From Henckelia pumila (lineage: Eukaryota > Streptophyta > Magnoliopsida > Lamiales > Gesneriaceae): a stretch of DNA of 64,000 nt. A program made the position numbers and the translations under genes. Of the stretch, positions 36,966 to 53,140 are shown in pieces. The notes below the pieces were generated by a model. It was not told the origin of the DNA. It ran no database searches and saw only the letters and a program-made list of their open reading frames with translations. How positions within the stretch are numbered: position 1 is the first letter of the stretch; every line of letters starts with the position of its first letter. The DNA lies in assembly GCF_033568475.1 (NCBI RefSeq), contig NC_133121.1, forward strand, positions 7,068,001-7,132,000, given 5' to 3'.

Positions 36966-37781
36966 CCAAATACAACAAAGTACGGGACGTGAGCATGATA
37001 AGCTCAGTACGAGAGTATGAGTATACGGTGTTATGTGTGCATGTATGCAAGTGAACTGGGTACCAAGACTCTCAGGTCAAGAAGCAAGCTCATAGACCGG
37101 GCCCAGGGTATATAGCACGTTGCGCCGTCGCATCAGGAGGTGGCTCATATACCCAGTGGATAATGGTGACCTGATACTAGTACATGTGTCCAACCATAAG
37201 GTGACCTGACACAAGACTTACGTATCCAACCATCCACAAACTCGTAGGGTGAGCGCCCTACTACAGGAAACCTCTAAGGTAAAAGCTCAATATGCTCATA
37301 TATGCAACATACAGTCATGACATGCTGTATATATAAAGGCATATAAAATATGCAATCACATAATCCATGAAAACACATAATACATGCATACTCAATTTGG
37401 ATATCTCGAATAATACTTTCGTACCTCATACACTAGGCAGGCTAGACCAGCACTATGTCCAAGCCTACAGTCCGCACTACAATGCAAAGTACTCATGCAT
37501 TACCACTTTATTCTAAAAGCCTTAACTACGCTATAGCATACTCCCTATTTACTATAAAGAGCAAGAGCTATACCTGCGTCCGTCGCCAGCCCACTGATGA
37601 CGATTGCACCAGAACTTGGGCACCACTCCACCGTAACCCTGGAGCGCCTCGCCAACCTCCGGACGAAGCCTAGGAAGGCCGGAAACACCCCAAAAAGCTC
37701 CTAGAATGCTCTAAAATCGAGAGAGAAAGAATATGATTTGTTGTGAAAAATGAGGCTCTCGGATGGCCTATTTATAGGCCA

Positions 37782-37952
37782 CGATCGGAAGCTCCGATCG
37801 GTGCATATTTGCCACATTTTGGACGGCCGAGATCGGAAGCTCCGATCGCAGGATCGGAAGCTCCGATCTCCTGCATCTGGCCACGTGTTTAAATCTCCTT
37901 GACACCTGTTTCTGGTTGAGATCGGAAGCTCCGATCTGCCCGAAAGCTCCGA
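37782..37952. repeat. Four copies of a near-palindromic 17-mer
   Basis: GATCGGAAGCTCCGATC occurs at about 37783, 37831, 37852 and 37920. A decayed fifth relative (CGAAAGCTCCGAA) follows at about 37940. Each copy can fold on itself. They lie in the solo LTR, downstream of a TATTTATAGG motif on the plus strand. Confidence 0.9.
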
Positions 37953-39566
37953 ACTGTTTCTCATGTTTCCGAACTGGTTTTGGGCCCCCAAGACCCCCGG
38001 GACATACCCCAACATTTTCGGACGTTCCGGATCTGATTTTCCACTTATTTTTACCAAATAAGGACTCCTTAAACATGTTTTGACACTTTTAAAATTATAT
38101 ATCATTTTCTAACATGTTTAAAATCACTTAATCTTGTAAAATGGAACCGGGCTACTACACCCCTATTCTGGAGTAAACATTCTTCAAAATGGGTCTGCCC
38201 TTGTCTTCTAAGCCCACTTCCTTTGGTCTCGTAACAGTGGTAAGATTCAATGAAATGGGACAGCCTTATGGTGAATTACAGGCGACACTCGCAAATTTTG
38301 TGGGTACTATTGCACGAGATGAAGATTTGTTGCCCCTAAGTATTATAGATTGGAGAAAAATGCCTACAGATAGTTTGAATGAAGCATGGAGACGTATTAC
38401 TATAAGTTAATAGATATTTAATTTCAAATTTGAATTTAAAACACACAGATATTTAATTTATGTTTATAGGAACGTTTTTTAATACCCAATCGCCATAGAA
38501 ATATTGTCATGCAAATAATGGGGATTGCATGGAGGCGATGGAGGGCTCAAGTGAAGTCTACATCTTATGATCCAAACACTCCATTAGAAGAGCTCGTGGG
38601 AATTCATCTCATTCCTCATGGCTTGGCACCCGATGTTTGGAAAATATTATGCCATTACTGGAAGACTAATGAGGTGAACCTAACATCAATCACTTTTGAA
38701 ATATGGTTATGGATTTTAAAGTTTATCACAAATTTTTTTTCCAGGGAACTTCTAAAATAAATCGAGAAAATGCAAATAAAAATAAAGGGATTCATGCACA
38801 GGGATGTACAAATATTCCATCTTTAGTTGATAAATTTGTAAGCTCGAAATTATTATTTTTGTTGCAGTCAGTTTCTTATTACCTATTTACTGTCACGTAT
38901 GAGTTATATGAGGTATTTGTTGTTTTATTAGTTTCAGTCTTTCAGGAAAATGATAGAAAATCGACTCGTGTTGAAATACTACAATTGAATAGCCGAAGCA
39001 AAAAAAAAAGAGATGTTCTAGTTGATGATGAGGCAATACAAGTTGAGGTAACAATATGGTTTAATTTAAAAAGACTTCTGAATATTCTTTTCATGTTATC
39101 AACATTATTTTTGTTAGAATTTACTACAAGAGGTTGTGGAGCATCGCCTCCAAGACATGCCCGAGGGAACACAAGCAACAGAAGTGCACGAGAAAGCATT
39201 TGGGTTGTAATCTCTTCACAATGTCATCTTTTTTTGTTTAAAGTGTTGGACGTTGTATGATATTAACTATATTCTTTATGCAGTGAGGTATTCGGGCCCA
39301 AACATTCTGGTCGTTCACTGCCTAGCAAAATTTTTCCAAAGCAATGTAAACACACGTCATTTTATAGGCACAATTTTAACTCTAGTTCAGATGTTGCAGA
39401 TAAATTAAGGGAAATTTAAGGAAAAATCAAAGTTATGGAGGCTCGAGAAGCACTACACCAAGCAGAAACAGAGGCACTTAGGCGGATGCAAGAAGAACAA
39501 CTCTTAAATTTTGCACCTGTTATACAAAGTATAGTATCTAGAAGTGCGGGGGGATCTCGTAATTAG

Positions 39567-40250
39567 AAATGGTTACTAGACACTCCTAAAACATGTAAAC
39601 CAGAGCGGTTACTACCCGTTGGAAGTGTTTTTGTTGGTTTATAGTTTATACCACCGCGTAGTTGTATTGAGTTCATCGATTTTAGGATTGCTACCTGTTT
39701 ATAAAACCAATGCAACGGGCCGGCCCAAATTGATAACCCTAATAATAGATTGAGAATGAACTTGGAAATATATTTATCTAAGTCTATATCATCATCAACT
39801 TTATCTAATAAAGAATCTACATATAATAGTAAGTAGTAACCGATTTTTGGTGTCTCGAAAATATTCACTTCTTAAAATAACATATGCATATCTTTACCAT
39901 ATTCTTTTACTATTTTTTTAATGATTAATTTTTCATATCAATCTAGGCCTCCACTTTCATCCTTTTAATTAAATCAAATGGAATGGATGAACATGCACAT
40001 TCATTAGTTAAAAAAAAACCTATTTTATTAAATTTTATAATCCACGTATAAGTTATAAGTTTATAACTGTCCTAATTAATATTCTCTATTTCTCGAGTTC
40101 TCAGGACTAATAAAATGTTTCTATCCTAATTTTTATCATGATTAATTATGTAAAAAATAAAGATAATATATCATATTTATTATTTATTATTTAATAACTA
40201 AAGAAGTGAAGATGGGTAGAGTTTCCCTTTCCCAACTTTCCCTATTCTCC
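39567..40250. other. Intergenic, between the broken gene and the U5 snRNA gene
   Basis: This is probably 3' flank of the Transposase_24-type pseudogene, followed by AT-rich spacer. I see no exon or clear repeat. Confidence 0.6.
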
Positions 40251-40299
40251 GTCCCACATGGAATAAATGAGAAACAGGACACGAATCTGTTCCATAAAA
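40251..40299 (+). promoter_or_regulatory. Plant snRNA promoter: upstream sequence element and TATA box
   Basis: GTCCCACATGG at 40251-40261 matches the plant upstream sequence element (RTCCCACATCG) at all but one base. A TATA-like CATAAAAT begins at 40293. The gap is about 33 bp, the spacing known to specify RNA polymerase II transcription of plant snRNA genes (polymerase III genes have about 23 bp). Confidence 0.85.
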
Positions 40300-40320
40300 T
40301 GACAAGCCCAATCTGCGAAA

Positions 40321-40452
40321 AATCAAGCAGCTGCGCAGTGAGCACAAAGCGAACTATTCTTTCGCCTTTTACTAAAGAATACCGTGTGTTCGCTGCACAC
40401 AAGCAGCATACTCTGATTTTTGGAGGGTTCTTGCCCATTGGGTAGAGGGCCC
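40321..40452 (+). ncRNA. U5: U5 spliceosomal snRNA
   Basis: U5 aligns exon ends in the spliceosome through its invariant loop 1. The loop core CGCCTTTTACTA is present at 40363-40374, closed by a stem (TATTCTTT / AAGAATA). CCGTG follows on the 3' side as in plant U5, and an outer stem GCGAAC/GTTCGC continues it. GATTTTTGG (about 40415-40423) is a good Sm-binding site. A 3' hairpin GCCC-loop-GGGC (about 40433-40450) comes next. The promoter lies at the expected distance. The 5' end is estimated from TATA spacing and the 3' end from the last hairpin, so both are good to perhaps 5-10 bases. The outer stems differ from the Arabidopsis copies I remember, so it could be a variant or a decayed copy. 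Confidence 0.82.
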
Positions 40453-41613
40453 ATCAATTCTAGTAGTAAATTTTTTTCCGTTTTATATATTTTTTAGGTG
40501 GATAATAATATTAAATTAAAAAAGTTTCGCTCCTGAATATTTTGCCCATAAGAATAATAAAATAAAATTGGAAAAAGTAAAAGCACACTTTAATTTTTTC
40601 CCCCTCAAATCGTGTGGGAAAAAATTACTAATACCGGGGAACCGACAATAGTTATCTGGTTTCTTGGTTTTATTTTTTTATTATTTCACTATCACTATTA
40701 TTTCCCTTTTTCTCCCCAGTTTTTGTATATGATACGAATTAAGCCTGCAGCAAAACGTTAATTTAAATTAAATTACATGATTTATGGGTTTGTATGATTA
40801 ATAACTATAAATGCAATTTTAGTCACTATTGTAGTATTAATTATAATAGTTTTTTTGCAACATTATAATAATGATAAAAGTAAATGTTCTACTACCACCC
40901 ATTACAATTATTATTTCGATTACAATTATTATTTTATTATGTTAATTATATTAATTCATATCATTAGCATTACAATCACAATCAACTTGCATGTTAGAAT
41001 TTTGACACCATTGTGATTTGTGGACACCATTATTAACATATATATATATATATTAAACTGAGTCCACCTTTTGGATTTAGGTGTCACCTCAATTTAAAAA
41101 ACAAGCATACCAAGTTCGATGCTTTTAATCCTCACGTTTCCAACGCAATTGATGAGAATGAGGAATTCACTTTTTAAAACACATTGTGTTTTACGGTAAA
41201 TTCCATCCGCGAAGATAATTAGAGCGACCATATATATTAAGTTATATTGCCTCCACATTTGGTTCATCTTTAATTTATAAAGTAGATCACAATGGAAAAT
41301 TTCGTTCTTCCATCTCATCATTGTACAAATTAATCAACTCTTGATATAATGAACAAGACTTGGACGAGGAAACACCGACTTTTTCCCCTCTCACCTCACC
41401 GAAAACAAAGAAAGGGAGAATGCTGAATCAATTGAGAGTGTTCGTTCATATTGAAGTCTAAAAGCAAATGCTTGTGAATGGATCAACCAATAAATAGCAT
41501 CACGCTCAACTTGCGAAACACAAATAAATATCTAAATAATCCGTACAATCATTATCACAGAGGCACGAATGATCGACACCGGGGATTAATTCAGCGGTAT
41601 CTGGCACTTGGTC
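40453..41613. other. AT-rich intergenic
   Basis: The sequence shortly after the snRNA (CTAGTAGTAAA, near 40460) loosely resembles the plant snRNA 3' box. The rest is AT-rich, with a short (TA)n at about 41038-41052. The end near 41613 should contain the 3' UTR of the kinase gene. I see no other gene. Confidence 0.55.
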
Positions 41614-46275
<4,662 letters not shown>

Positions 46276-46861
46276 GAACTGAAACAAGGGTTCCTATAAA
46301 TATAAAATATATTCTCCAGTGCTTTTGGGACCCCTCTCCCCAATCCCAATTGGAACCCATTTTCCCCCAAATTCTGAGACCAATGCGGCGTCGTTTCTCC
46401 AGTTGATAAGGTTTTTTGGGCCAATTGTGAGACTGGGCTTTTTCAAACCGACATCATGCTTCTTTCGAAACATTGTTTTGGGCGAGGGCACCACTCCAGG
46501 GGTAATCAAAGTGCGATTTTTTTTTTTTTTTAAAATTCAAATCGAATTGTCTTATACGAACTTATTTTGTAAAAAAATTATTGCGGTTTTATATATAGAA
46601 TTAGTTTTACGGTTTTTAGTGGTTTCGGGCAGTTGCGGTTGGTTGTGTGGTTATTCTTGTGAATGATCAATTTGAATGCAAAATATTAGAATATATATTC
46701 GAATTGATTCAAAAACAACGATAAAAAATATTCAAAACCAAATTAATAATCGAGCACGACATGCATGACACTTATAATAATAATGACCTTTACAATATAT
46801 TGTCATTTTTTACTTTTCAAAGTTCGAACAAAATATATCTAGTGAAATGAATAAATACTCT

Positions 46862-47565
46862 TAACAAATAAAATATTATTTTGAATAATATTTAAAATGA
46901 ATGTGAGTTTTTTTTAATAGGAGTAATAATTTTTTACTAGAGTCGAGATAGATTAAATGATCACTTCTTTAATTGAGTGTATTGTTTACAAATTATTATA
47001 ACGTTAGGCCAAATATTATCGCAAAGATTTGGCCGGGGGGTCAATTGGTGCCGTTCGTGACAAAAAAATACTGCACCATGTATGCGGATCATTATTATTT
47101 TTAATCATGGTTTTGAAAAAAAAAATAGTAAAAAACAGTGTGTTGCAATTCAGTTCGTACGGTTCAAACTGTTACTAACAAAATTTGATCACCCCTAGGC
47201 ACTCTAACAAATAAAAGATTATTTTGAATAATATTTAAGATGAATGTGAGTTTTTTTTTAATAGAGTAATAATTTTTTACTAGAGTCGAGATAGATTGAA
47301 TGATCACTTCTTTAATTGAGTATATTGCTTACGAATTATTATAACGTTAGGCCAAATATTATCGCAAGGGATTTGGTCGAGGCGGTTTGGTGTTGTTCGT
47401 GACAAAAAAATACTGCACTATGCATGCAATATTGTATAATCATTATTATTTTAATCGTGATTTTAAAAAAAAAAAAAAAAAAAAGTAAAAAACAGTGCTC
47501 TGCAATTCGTTCCGTACGATTCAAACGGTTACTAACAAAATTTGATCACCTCTAGGCACTATCAC
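46862..47565. repeat. Two-copy tandem duplication, period about 343 bp
   Basis: TAACAAATAAA at 46862 recurs at 47205. Both copies run through ATGAATGTGAGTTTTTTTT, ACTAGAGTCGAGATAGATT, AACGTTAGGCCAAATATTAT and GTTACTAACAAAATTTGATC to CCTAGGCACT/TCTAGGCACT. Divergence is moderate, with an expanded A-run in the second copy. It is non-coding. Confidence 0.9.
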
Positions 47566-48069
47566 GAATTACAACTAAAATTGCAAGAAGTTAAACACGT
47601 TGGTCCCTCGTATTATTCAAAAATTACTTGTGTCACTAATATTCAAACCTCTAAAATCCGGTCAACCATTTTCGGTCGAAAAAACTATATTTTTGATCTT
47701 TGTAATTTTGTTCTTCCACGTTGTCAAAATCAAATTCCGATTAAAACCGAGCTAAAATCAACTTCACATCCAAGTATGCATATGGAAATTCCTCCAAACT
47801 AGTCGACACGCACACATATATAATGAAATAAAACATGTTTTGGATATATATTAAACGGAATTTAGAATGATATAGTTCCACAAATTTGGTTGTCATTTAT
47901 TACCTAATGGTAATAATTTAATCATGGCTGCTTATCAACAACGTCGAGTAGACCTATTGCATTAATTAATTAGTCATGATTGGCTACAAAAAGTCGTGCT
48001 GACGAAATAAAAATCAACTGAATAAAAGACATTATTCAGAAAACATCAGTCAAAATCACATAAATAATA

Positions 48070-48150
48070 ATATTATTATTTTGTAATTTTATGTGTAACG
48101 TATAATTCAATGTGTAACTAAATATGTACATGTATCATTTTTCTATGTAA
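48070..48150. repeat. Partial relative of the peroxidase-intron MITE
   Basis: TTTTGTAATTTTATGTGTAA and CAATGTGTAACTAAATATGT, followed by ACATGTATCATTTTTC, match the right arm of the element at 58236-58416 with substitutions. No left arm is evident. Confidence 0.55.
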
Positions 48151-48513
48151 ATATGTATTATTTTATCTTAAAAGGAGGGCTATTAGTTAGAAAAGATAAT
48201 TATTATGGTAGTCATGTCATTATTAATTACTAGCATAAACATGCGCACAGACGTTGAGTGTGTATAAAATAAAATAATATATTTATTATTATATGTTATA
48301 TATAAATATTATATTTTTATTTTCATTAATTTTTTTAATTGTGATTTTTTTTTAATTTCAAAAGTAATGTATGAATAAATTTATAAGTTATTTATCTTAT
48401 CTATAATTATTAGTTGATATAAAATAGAAAAAGAACGTGTAAAAATATAATCAAACATTCAAATTTACAAATTTTATATTTATCTAGTATAAGGGCAATT
48501 TTTTTTAAAAAAA

Positions 48514-48797
48514 ATGTTGGTGTCCTTAAGAGTTAAGAAACTCAACTATCATATATACAAGTAAAAGTGCACACGCTATGCATGTGTGGTCAATATAATA
48601 TAAACCAAATTCATTTCAGTTTCCTTCAACATAGGAGATGTGGGTGTAGTTAAAAAAAATGTTGGTGTCCTTAAGAGTTAAGAAACTCAACTATCATATA
48701 TACTAGTAAAAGTGCACACGCTATGCGTGTGTGGTCAATATAATATAAACCAAATTCATTTCAGTTTCCTTCAACATAGGAGATGTGGGTGTAGTTA
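48514..48797. repeat. Two-copy tandem duplication, period 145 bp
   Basis: ATGTTGGTGTCCTTAAGAG at 48514 recurs at 48659. The units differ at only a few bases (for example ATACAAG/ATACTAG and ATGCATG/ATGCGTG), so the event is recent. Each unit includes AGTGCACACGCTATGCRTGTG. It is non-coding. Confidence 0.93.
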
Positions 48798-49199
48798 TTA
48801 ATAATGTGTAGAATGCAGTTTTCAAAATGCAAGACAATTTTTTTTGTTTTTGTTTTTCACCTATTTTTTTTTTTCAATGTAAATATATTAAATTTTAAAT
48901 AACTATCAAAGTTAAATTGTAAATATATTTTGGTGTCATCAAAACGTACCAAAGCAGTTTTTAAAAGTGACTCAAGATTTATAAAATAGTAAGATTAGTC
49001 ATCGAAACATACGCGTTGTGTGTGTAATATAATCGTAAATCCGAAGCGACCACAAATGTATAGATTGAGAGAAAGATATTCACAAACTTATCTATTCAGT
49101 ATCTAAGCATGAGAATTTTGGGAAGAAAAACCATGAGTTGAGTAGAAAGAGAGAAAACGTGGAGCAATTTTCTTGAAACGTAGAGCAGAAGAGATGGAT

Positions 49200-52100
49200 A
49201 AAATATTAAAGAAATAGAAAATTAATTGTGAAGAAAAAGGTAAAATCGGAAGAAAAGACAGTGTCCTCGCACTATCTGTTTTTATCAGCCTCTCAATTAT
49301 TATAAAATAGTAAATATATATACTAAAGATTATATATAGTAGAGATAACAACTAAAGTTAGAAGAAAAAAAATTAGTCGAAGAAGAGAATTTTAAATTTT
49401 AATTTTCAAATTAAATAGTCCTCAATATTGGGACTCGATTAAACAGAATGGCGTACCCTTCCGATTTGCATTAAAAAAATAAAAATAAAATCTTGCTCTC
49501 TAAATTTTAGTATCTTAAGCACGTGATTACCTGTTCATGTCCACTGTTGATGCTCTTGGTTTTGTGTATTTTGAGGAATTAAATCAGCTCGAATTAAATA
49601 ATTCAGGCATATTATTGGATGATCGAGAATTTCCTTAAGCAAAAAATTCCAAAACAATTAAGAATGCCCAATTTGTTTTTATGTTTTTCACACAAATATG
49701 TCCTCTTGCATTTGAATTCCTCAGAGTCATCGCTTTGGTACTAAATTAAAATTCAACTCCCTTGTCTTCACTTGATTCACCCTATATGCTTACTTCAAGA
49801 TTCTTCTAATTAATATTCATTACATACTCAGAGTTTTAATTAGATTCCTAATTCTTTACAAATTTGGACCATTTATATTAAGGACAAGATGGACAACGAA
49901 ATAAGTCGAGCTTGATATATATACTACGTACGTTTTAGGACATTTTCAATGAATTAGAGCCATAAAATAAATTGATCATAGAATAATATATCTTGAATTT
50001 TAATATAGTTAATATTTACTCAAAATATAGATTTATGATTTATCTTAAAAAATTTCGTTTTTTTTTAAACCATTTTATGTAACGTTTTATATCTTGGTAT
50101 TTTTGAATTTTAAATTTATTAAACGAATGTGGAACAAACTGAATATGCTGGAGATCGCGTTAGAGTTGTTGTTTTCTCGATGTCCTTAGAAATTAATTTA
50201 TGGCAAAACTTTCACTATCTTAAATAGTTGTTCGTTTTTGGCAAGTTGTGAATTTGATACACAATTAAAGGGTGCTGGGTAAAGGTTACCCCAAGTGATT
50301 GCATATTTTTATGGAAAATTTTAAAATCGTCCCACAAGTTGTTGGCTCAATACAATAAAATGGTTTTCTTTCCCCACTTGTATTCATTTTTCGTAACAAT
50401 TGTTATTATACACACGATATTACTGAGATGTCCAACGTCATGTCCGTATTCTAACGAAAAAAAAAACTAAAAATACGTCTCGACATACATCATTTTCTTA
50501 TGAATATGCGCACACACATATATACATGCATGATATTAAAGGGTTTTGGGCTAAGTCCCATATATCGATCGAGTTGTCTATTTTCGAGGTGGGGGTGGAG
50601 GGGGCAAACACCATATTTAATATAAAAACTTACGTATCAGTAGATGAAACAAAATAAAATAGAACAAAAGATTAAAAAGAAAAAGGCGAGAGTGTCACAT
50701 GTGGGAGGTGCGATAAGATCCAAACAGAGAATGATAAAAAATGGATTGCATATGGACCCTTTTGATATGATCCATATTACGGAGTGTGATCTTCACATGT
50801 TACTCCACATTTGCAATTCTCTTCCGTCGCTTGCATGCCAGGTTTCTTCCCCCTGTCTCGTGGATATCATTGGATATATATAAAAGTTTTTTATGCACAT
50901 TTTTGGATACTTGTACTTGGTTGTGTTGCTCGTTACTAGCTATCCTGGATCAAACACACACACACATACAGAGTTTTTTCCTGCTAGAATCGAATTAAAA
51001 CATGCAAAACTTTGCTCCTATGATGTGTCAAAATTTGGCGTCAATAAATGCAATAAATTGGGATTTTTCCTTTTTATCTCAAGTGCTGACATGCCGTCGG
51101 ATATGTTATATCAGCTCAAAATCGGATAAATATAAGGTTGAAAGTTTTAAACGAGGTTCAAACCATAATTTTCATCAGTAAATCAGATATATGTATATAC
51201 ATATGTAGTACACTACAAGTGGGAATATTTGTGAATATTAAAAGGAGTATGGAATTCATGAATCAGAGGGCCCGTACTCAATTGTTAAATTGACATGGAA
51301 AAAGACCATTCTTTCCTAATGTTGATTGCATGCAGCACAAATATTTGGCTGCGTATTGAGTCATCCGAGGGTCCCTCGATTGTGAAAACCTAACATGCAA
51401 CTACTCCTTATTTAATTTTACTTCCTCACTCTCATTGTTCTTGGAGATGCAACATTTCTATACAATATTTAATTACTCCATATCATGTCACCTTTAGGGT
51501 TCACAAGCTTATCTATTGTCTCAAAGTGTGTACAATTAATGGATCATTAGCTAGACACGTAAAATTTTGTGAGCTAGACACATAAAATTTTGTGAGTTTC
51601 TTTTCTTTTCTTTTTTTGCCCCTTCATATCTATGTGTGTGTATATATGTAGCCTACCTACGCTTTGGTACTGTACATATCAATCATTTGCCATGGCGAAA
51701 CAAAAAAGGCAAATATATATGTTCGCTCACACCATCAAGTAATTTATCAGAAATTTCAATATGTGTTTCCTTTTCTAAAATAAAACTTCAATTTTCGCAA
51801 CATAAATTTGTTATCTTATTTTTGGAGTGTAAGTCGTTCCTGAGATATTCGAAACTCGATTCGATAAAAACTCGTTCGAACTTGTTTAACGAGGTTTTTT
51901 AAGATAAACGAACCAAGCTCATTCTTTATATTTTCGGCTCATTAGCTCGTGAACACACTCATTAGTAGACTTGTGAGTCAGCTCTTAGAAGAAAAAAAAT
52001 AATATTTTTGATATTTGATTTATAGATTTTATATTTTTACTTTATGACAAATATGTAAAAATGTATTATATTAAAATAAAATTACAAGTTTTAATAAGAA

Positions 52101-53140
52101 TATTGTTAATTTTTTTTTTCTAAATATAGATTTAAGATTTTAATTAATTCAATGAATATTTAAATTTATAATTTATATGTATTAAATTCGTTTATGCTCG
52201 ATAAAAGTTTGAATAAGTTTTTAAGCCGTTAATATATTTGTTAAATAAAGCTCGAGCTCGATTCGATTATAAACGAGTCAAATTCAAACATTCAAGATCG
52301 TACTTTGGCTCAACTTGACTCGATTACATCTCTTACCCTCATAAAAAAAATCTTGAGGTGCCGTTCCTGAATGATTCAAAGGAGTAGTCCGTAGCTAGAA
52401 TCTACCGCTATACACAATCGATGCATGAGTGGACAAATGAATAAGTATCGATCACACACACAAAATTGCAAGAAATCAAATAAACAAGCTGTCCAATGAC
52501 AGAAAAATCATAGCCACATCAAAAGAGTATAAATAATGTTGCGATGCTGAAGTACTGTTCAATTAACAATTTGTCCCCACCTCACCCAAAGAATATATGA
52601 CACAAATATAGAGGAAAAGGGCAATTCTTGAAGTAGGTGTACGCAGTTAACAGCATAAGTTTTGGGATTTTAATATTATTCGTAATCCTCAACAAAAATG
52701 ATTTGTGCATGATGAGTCTATACATATAGCCCGTGAGTAAGCCAAAGCTTTACTGCATTCAGCCTTTACTGTTACGTGACAAATTACAAGTCCCATATGT
52801 TGACAAAAACTCAATAACTCATGCCTGCCCTCCCACCTCACATGTCCCTCGTCCGCCTAGTGGAATTCATCTTGCCTCCTAAAATCAAAATTTTAAATTA
52901 TATTTATATGATATCTTTTTTCAAAAAGAATGCACATAAATATAAATTTTTTTTATATCTAGTTTTTTTTTAAAAGTAAATCATGGAGTTAGTGAGAGTT
53001 TTTAGTGGAGTAGTGGATAAAAAAAAGTAATAATTAAGAAGGAGAAAGGTAAAACGAGAAGAAAAGAAGGTGTCATCATACAGTTAATTTTTATAAGCCT
53101 CTCAGGTATTATAAAATAGTAGATATGTGTGTCACTGTGT
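49200..53140. repeat. Pair of dispersed related blocks (about 49200-49330 and 53020-53140)
   Basis: Both contain GAAAAAGGTAAAAYSG-like, AGAAGAAAAGA, GTGTC and TCAGCCTCTCA/TAAGCCTCTCA followed by TATTATAAAATAGTA. They are probably two decayed copies of one unidentified repeat in the same orientation. The DNA between them is unrelated. Confidence 0.5.

Larger units (their letters stand above)
18161..38159 (-). mobile_element. Solo LTR, Tekay-like Ty3/gypsy, interrupted by copia element A
   Basis: The fragments 18161-18430 and 36971-38159 (about 1459 bp together) start TGTAGTGACCCGC and end CCGGGCTACTACA. They are flanked by the 5-bp duplication CCCCT (18156-18160, 38160-38164). The TG...CA ends, 5-bp duplication and absence of internal coding sequence fit a solo LTR left by recombination. 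Read on the minus strand it begins TGTAGTAGCCCGG, an end I associate with Tekay/Del LTRs; that assignment is from memory. It holds the palindromic repeats at 37782-37952. Confidence 0.75.
17503..38165. mobile_element. Non-autonomous hAT element 2, inside the gypsy 5' LTR and itself interrupted
   Basis: The left end TAGGGGTGTCAA (17503) pairs with a right end TTGACACCCCTA that is split. The main part ends at 18160 (TTGACACCCCT), and the last base is at 38165 after the inserted solo LTR. The 8-bp flanks are TTCTCGAG (17495-17502) and TTCTGGAG (38166-38173), one mismatch. Without the insertion it is 659 bp. GGGTCGGGTT-type ends and an AT-rich core resemble hAT element 1. Confidence 0.9.
11702..38236 (-). 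mobile_element. Ty3/gypsy chromovirus, minus strand, heavily interrupted and inactive
   Basis: The element lies between target duplications GTGGT at 11697-11701 and 38237-38241. Its LTRs are 11702-12007 (306 bp, 3' LTR) and 17259-17502 plus 38166-38236 (5' LTR split by later insertions). The LTR copies differ by roughly 7%. Domains read right to left on the minus strand as gag, protease, reverse transcriptase, RNase H, integrase and chromodomain; RT before integrase defines Ty3/gypsy. A polypurine tract (GAGGAGGCGGGAAT) abuts the 3' LTR at 12008-12021. A TRIM sits in gag, and hAT element 2 with everything inside it sits in the 5' LTR. Frameshifts and stops separate the domains. Confidence 0.93.
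10245..39566 (+). pseudogene. Plant Transposase_24 (Ptta/En/Spm-type) gene, broken by two insertions and point mutations
   Basis: Exon pieces recur in one order: 10245-10404 (ATG 10258; MTNKRMLKLLQ), 11599-11701 (SRKRGKTVMMDIHA), 38242-38403 (RFNEMGQPYGELQATLANF, LPLSIIDWRKMPTDSLNEAW), 38470-38673 (ERFLIPNRHRNIVMQIMG, HGLAPDVWKILCHYWKTNE), 38745-38837 (GTSKINRENANKNKG), about 38946-39047, 39118-39203 (LLQEVVEHRLQDMPEGTQ) and 39284-39566. This resembles plant proteins annotated as putative Ptta/En/Spm transposases (PF03004), which may bind DNA; most copies have no known role. A hAT element interrupts the first piece and a gypsy element splits codon GTA of the second (CTG GTG GT|A). There is also an in-frame TAA at 39417-39419. 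Two expected donors read ATAAG instead of GTAAG (11486 and 38404). It is a pseudogene. Confidence 0.8.

Noticed and set aside
40187-40445. Open frames of about 80 codons on both strands
   Set aside because: The same bases are better explained as a U5 snRNA gene with its promoter.
46294-46509. Open frames on either strand upstream of the kinase
   Set aside because: They fall in the expected 5' UTR/promoter of the CK2 gene and match nothing known.
50644-51129. Overlapping small open frames and a TATATAAAAG box, considered as a small gene or miRNA precursor
   Set aside because: No mature sequence of a conserved plant miRNA and no convincing hairpin could be found, and the frames are low in complexity.
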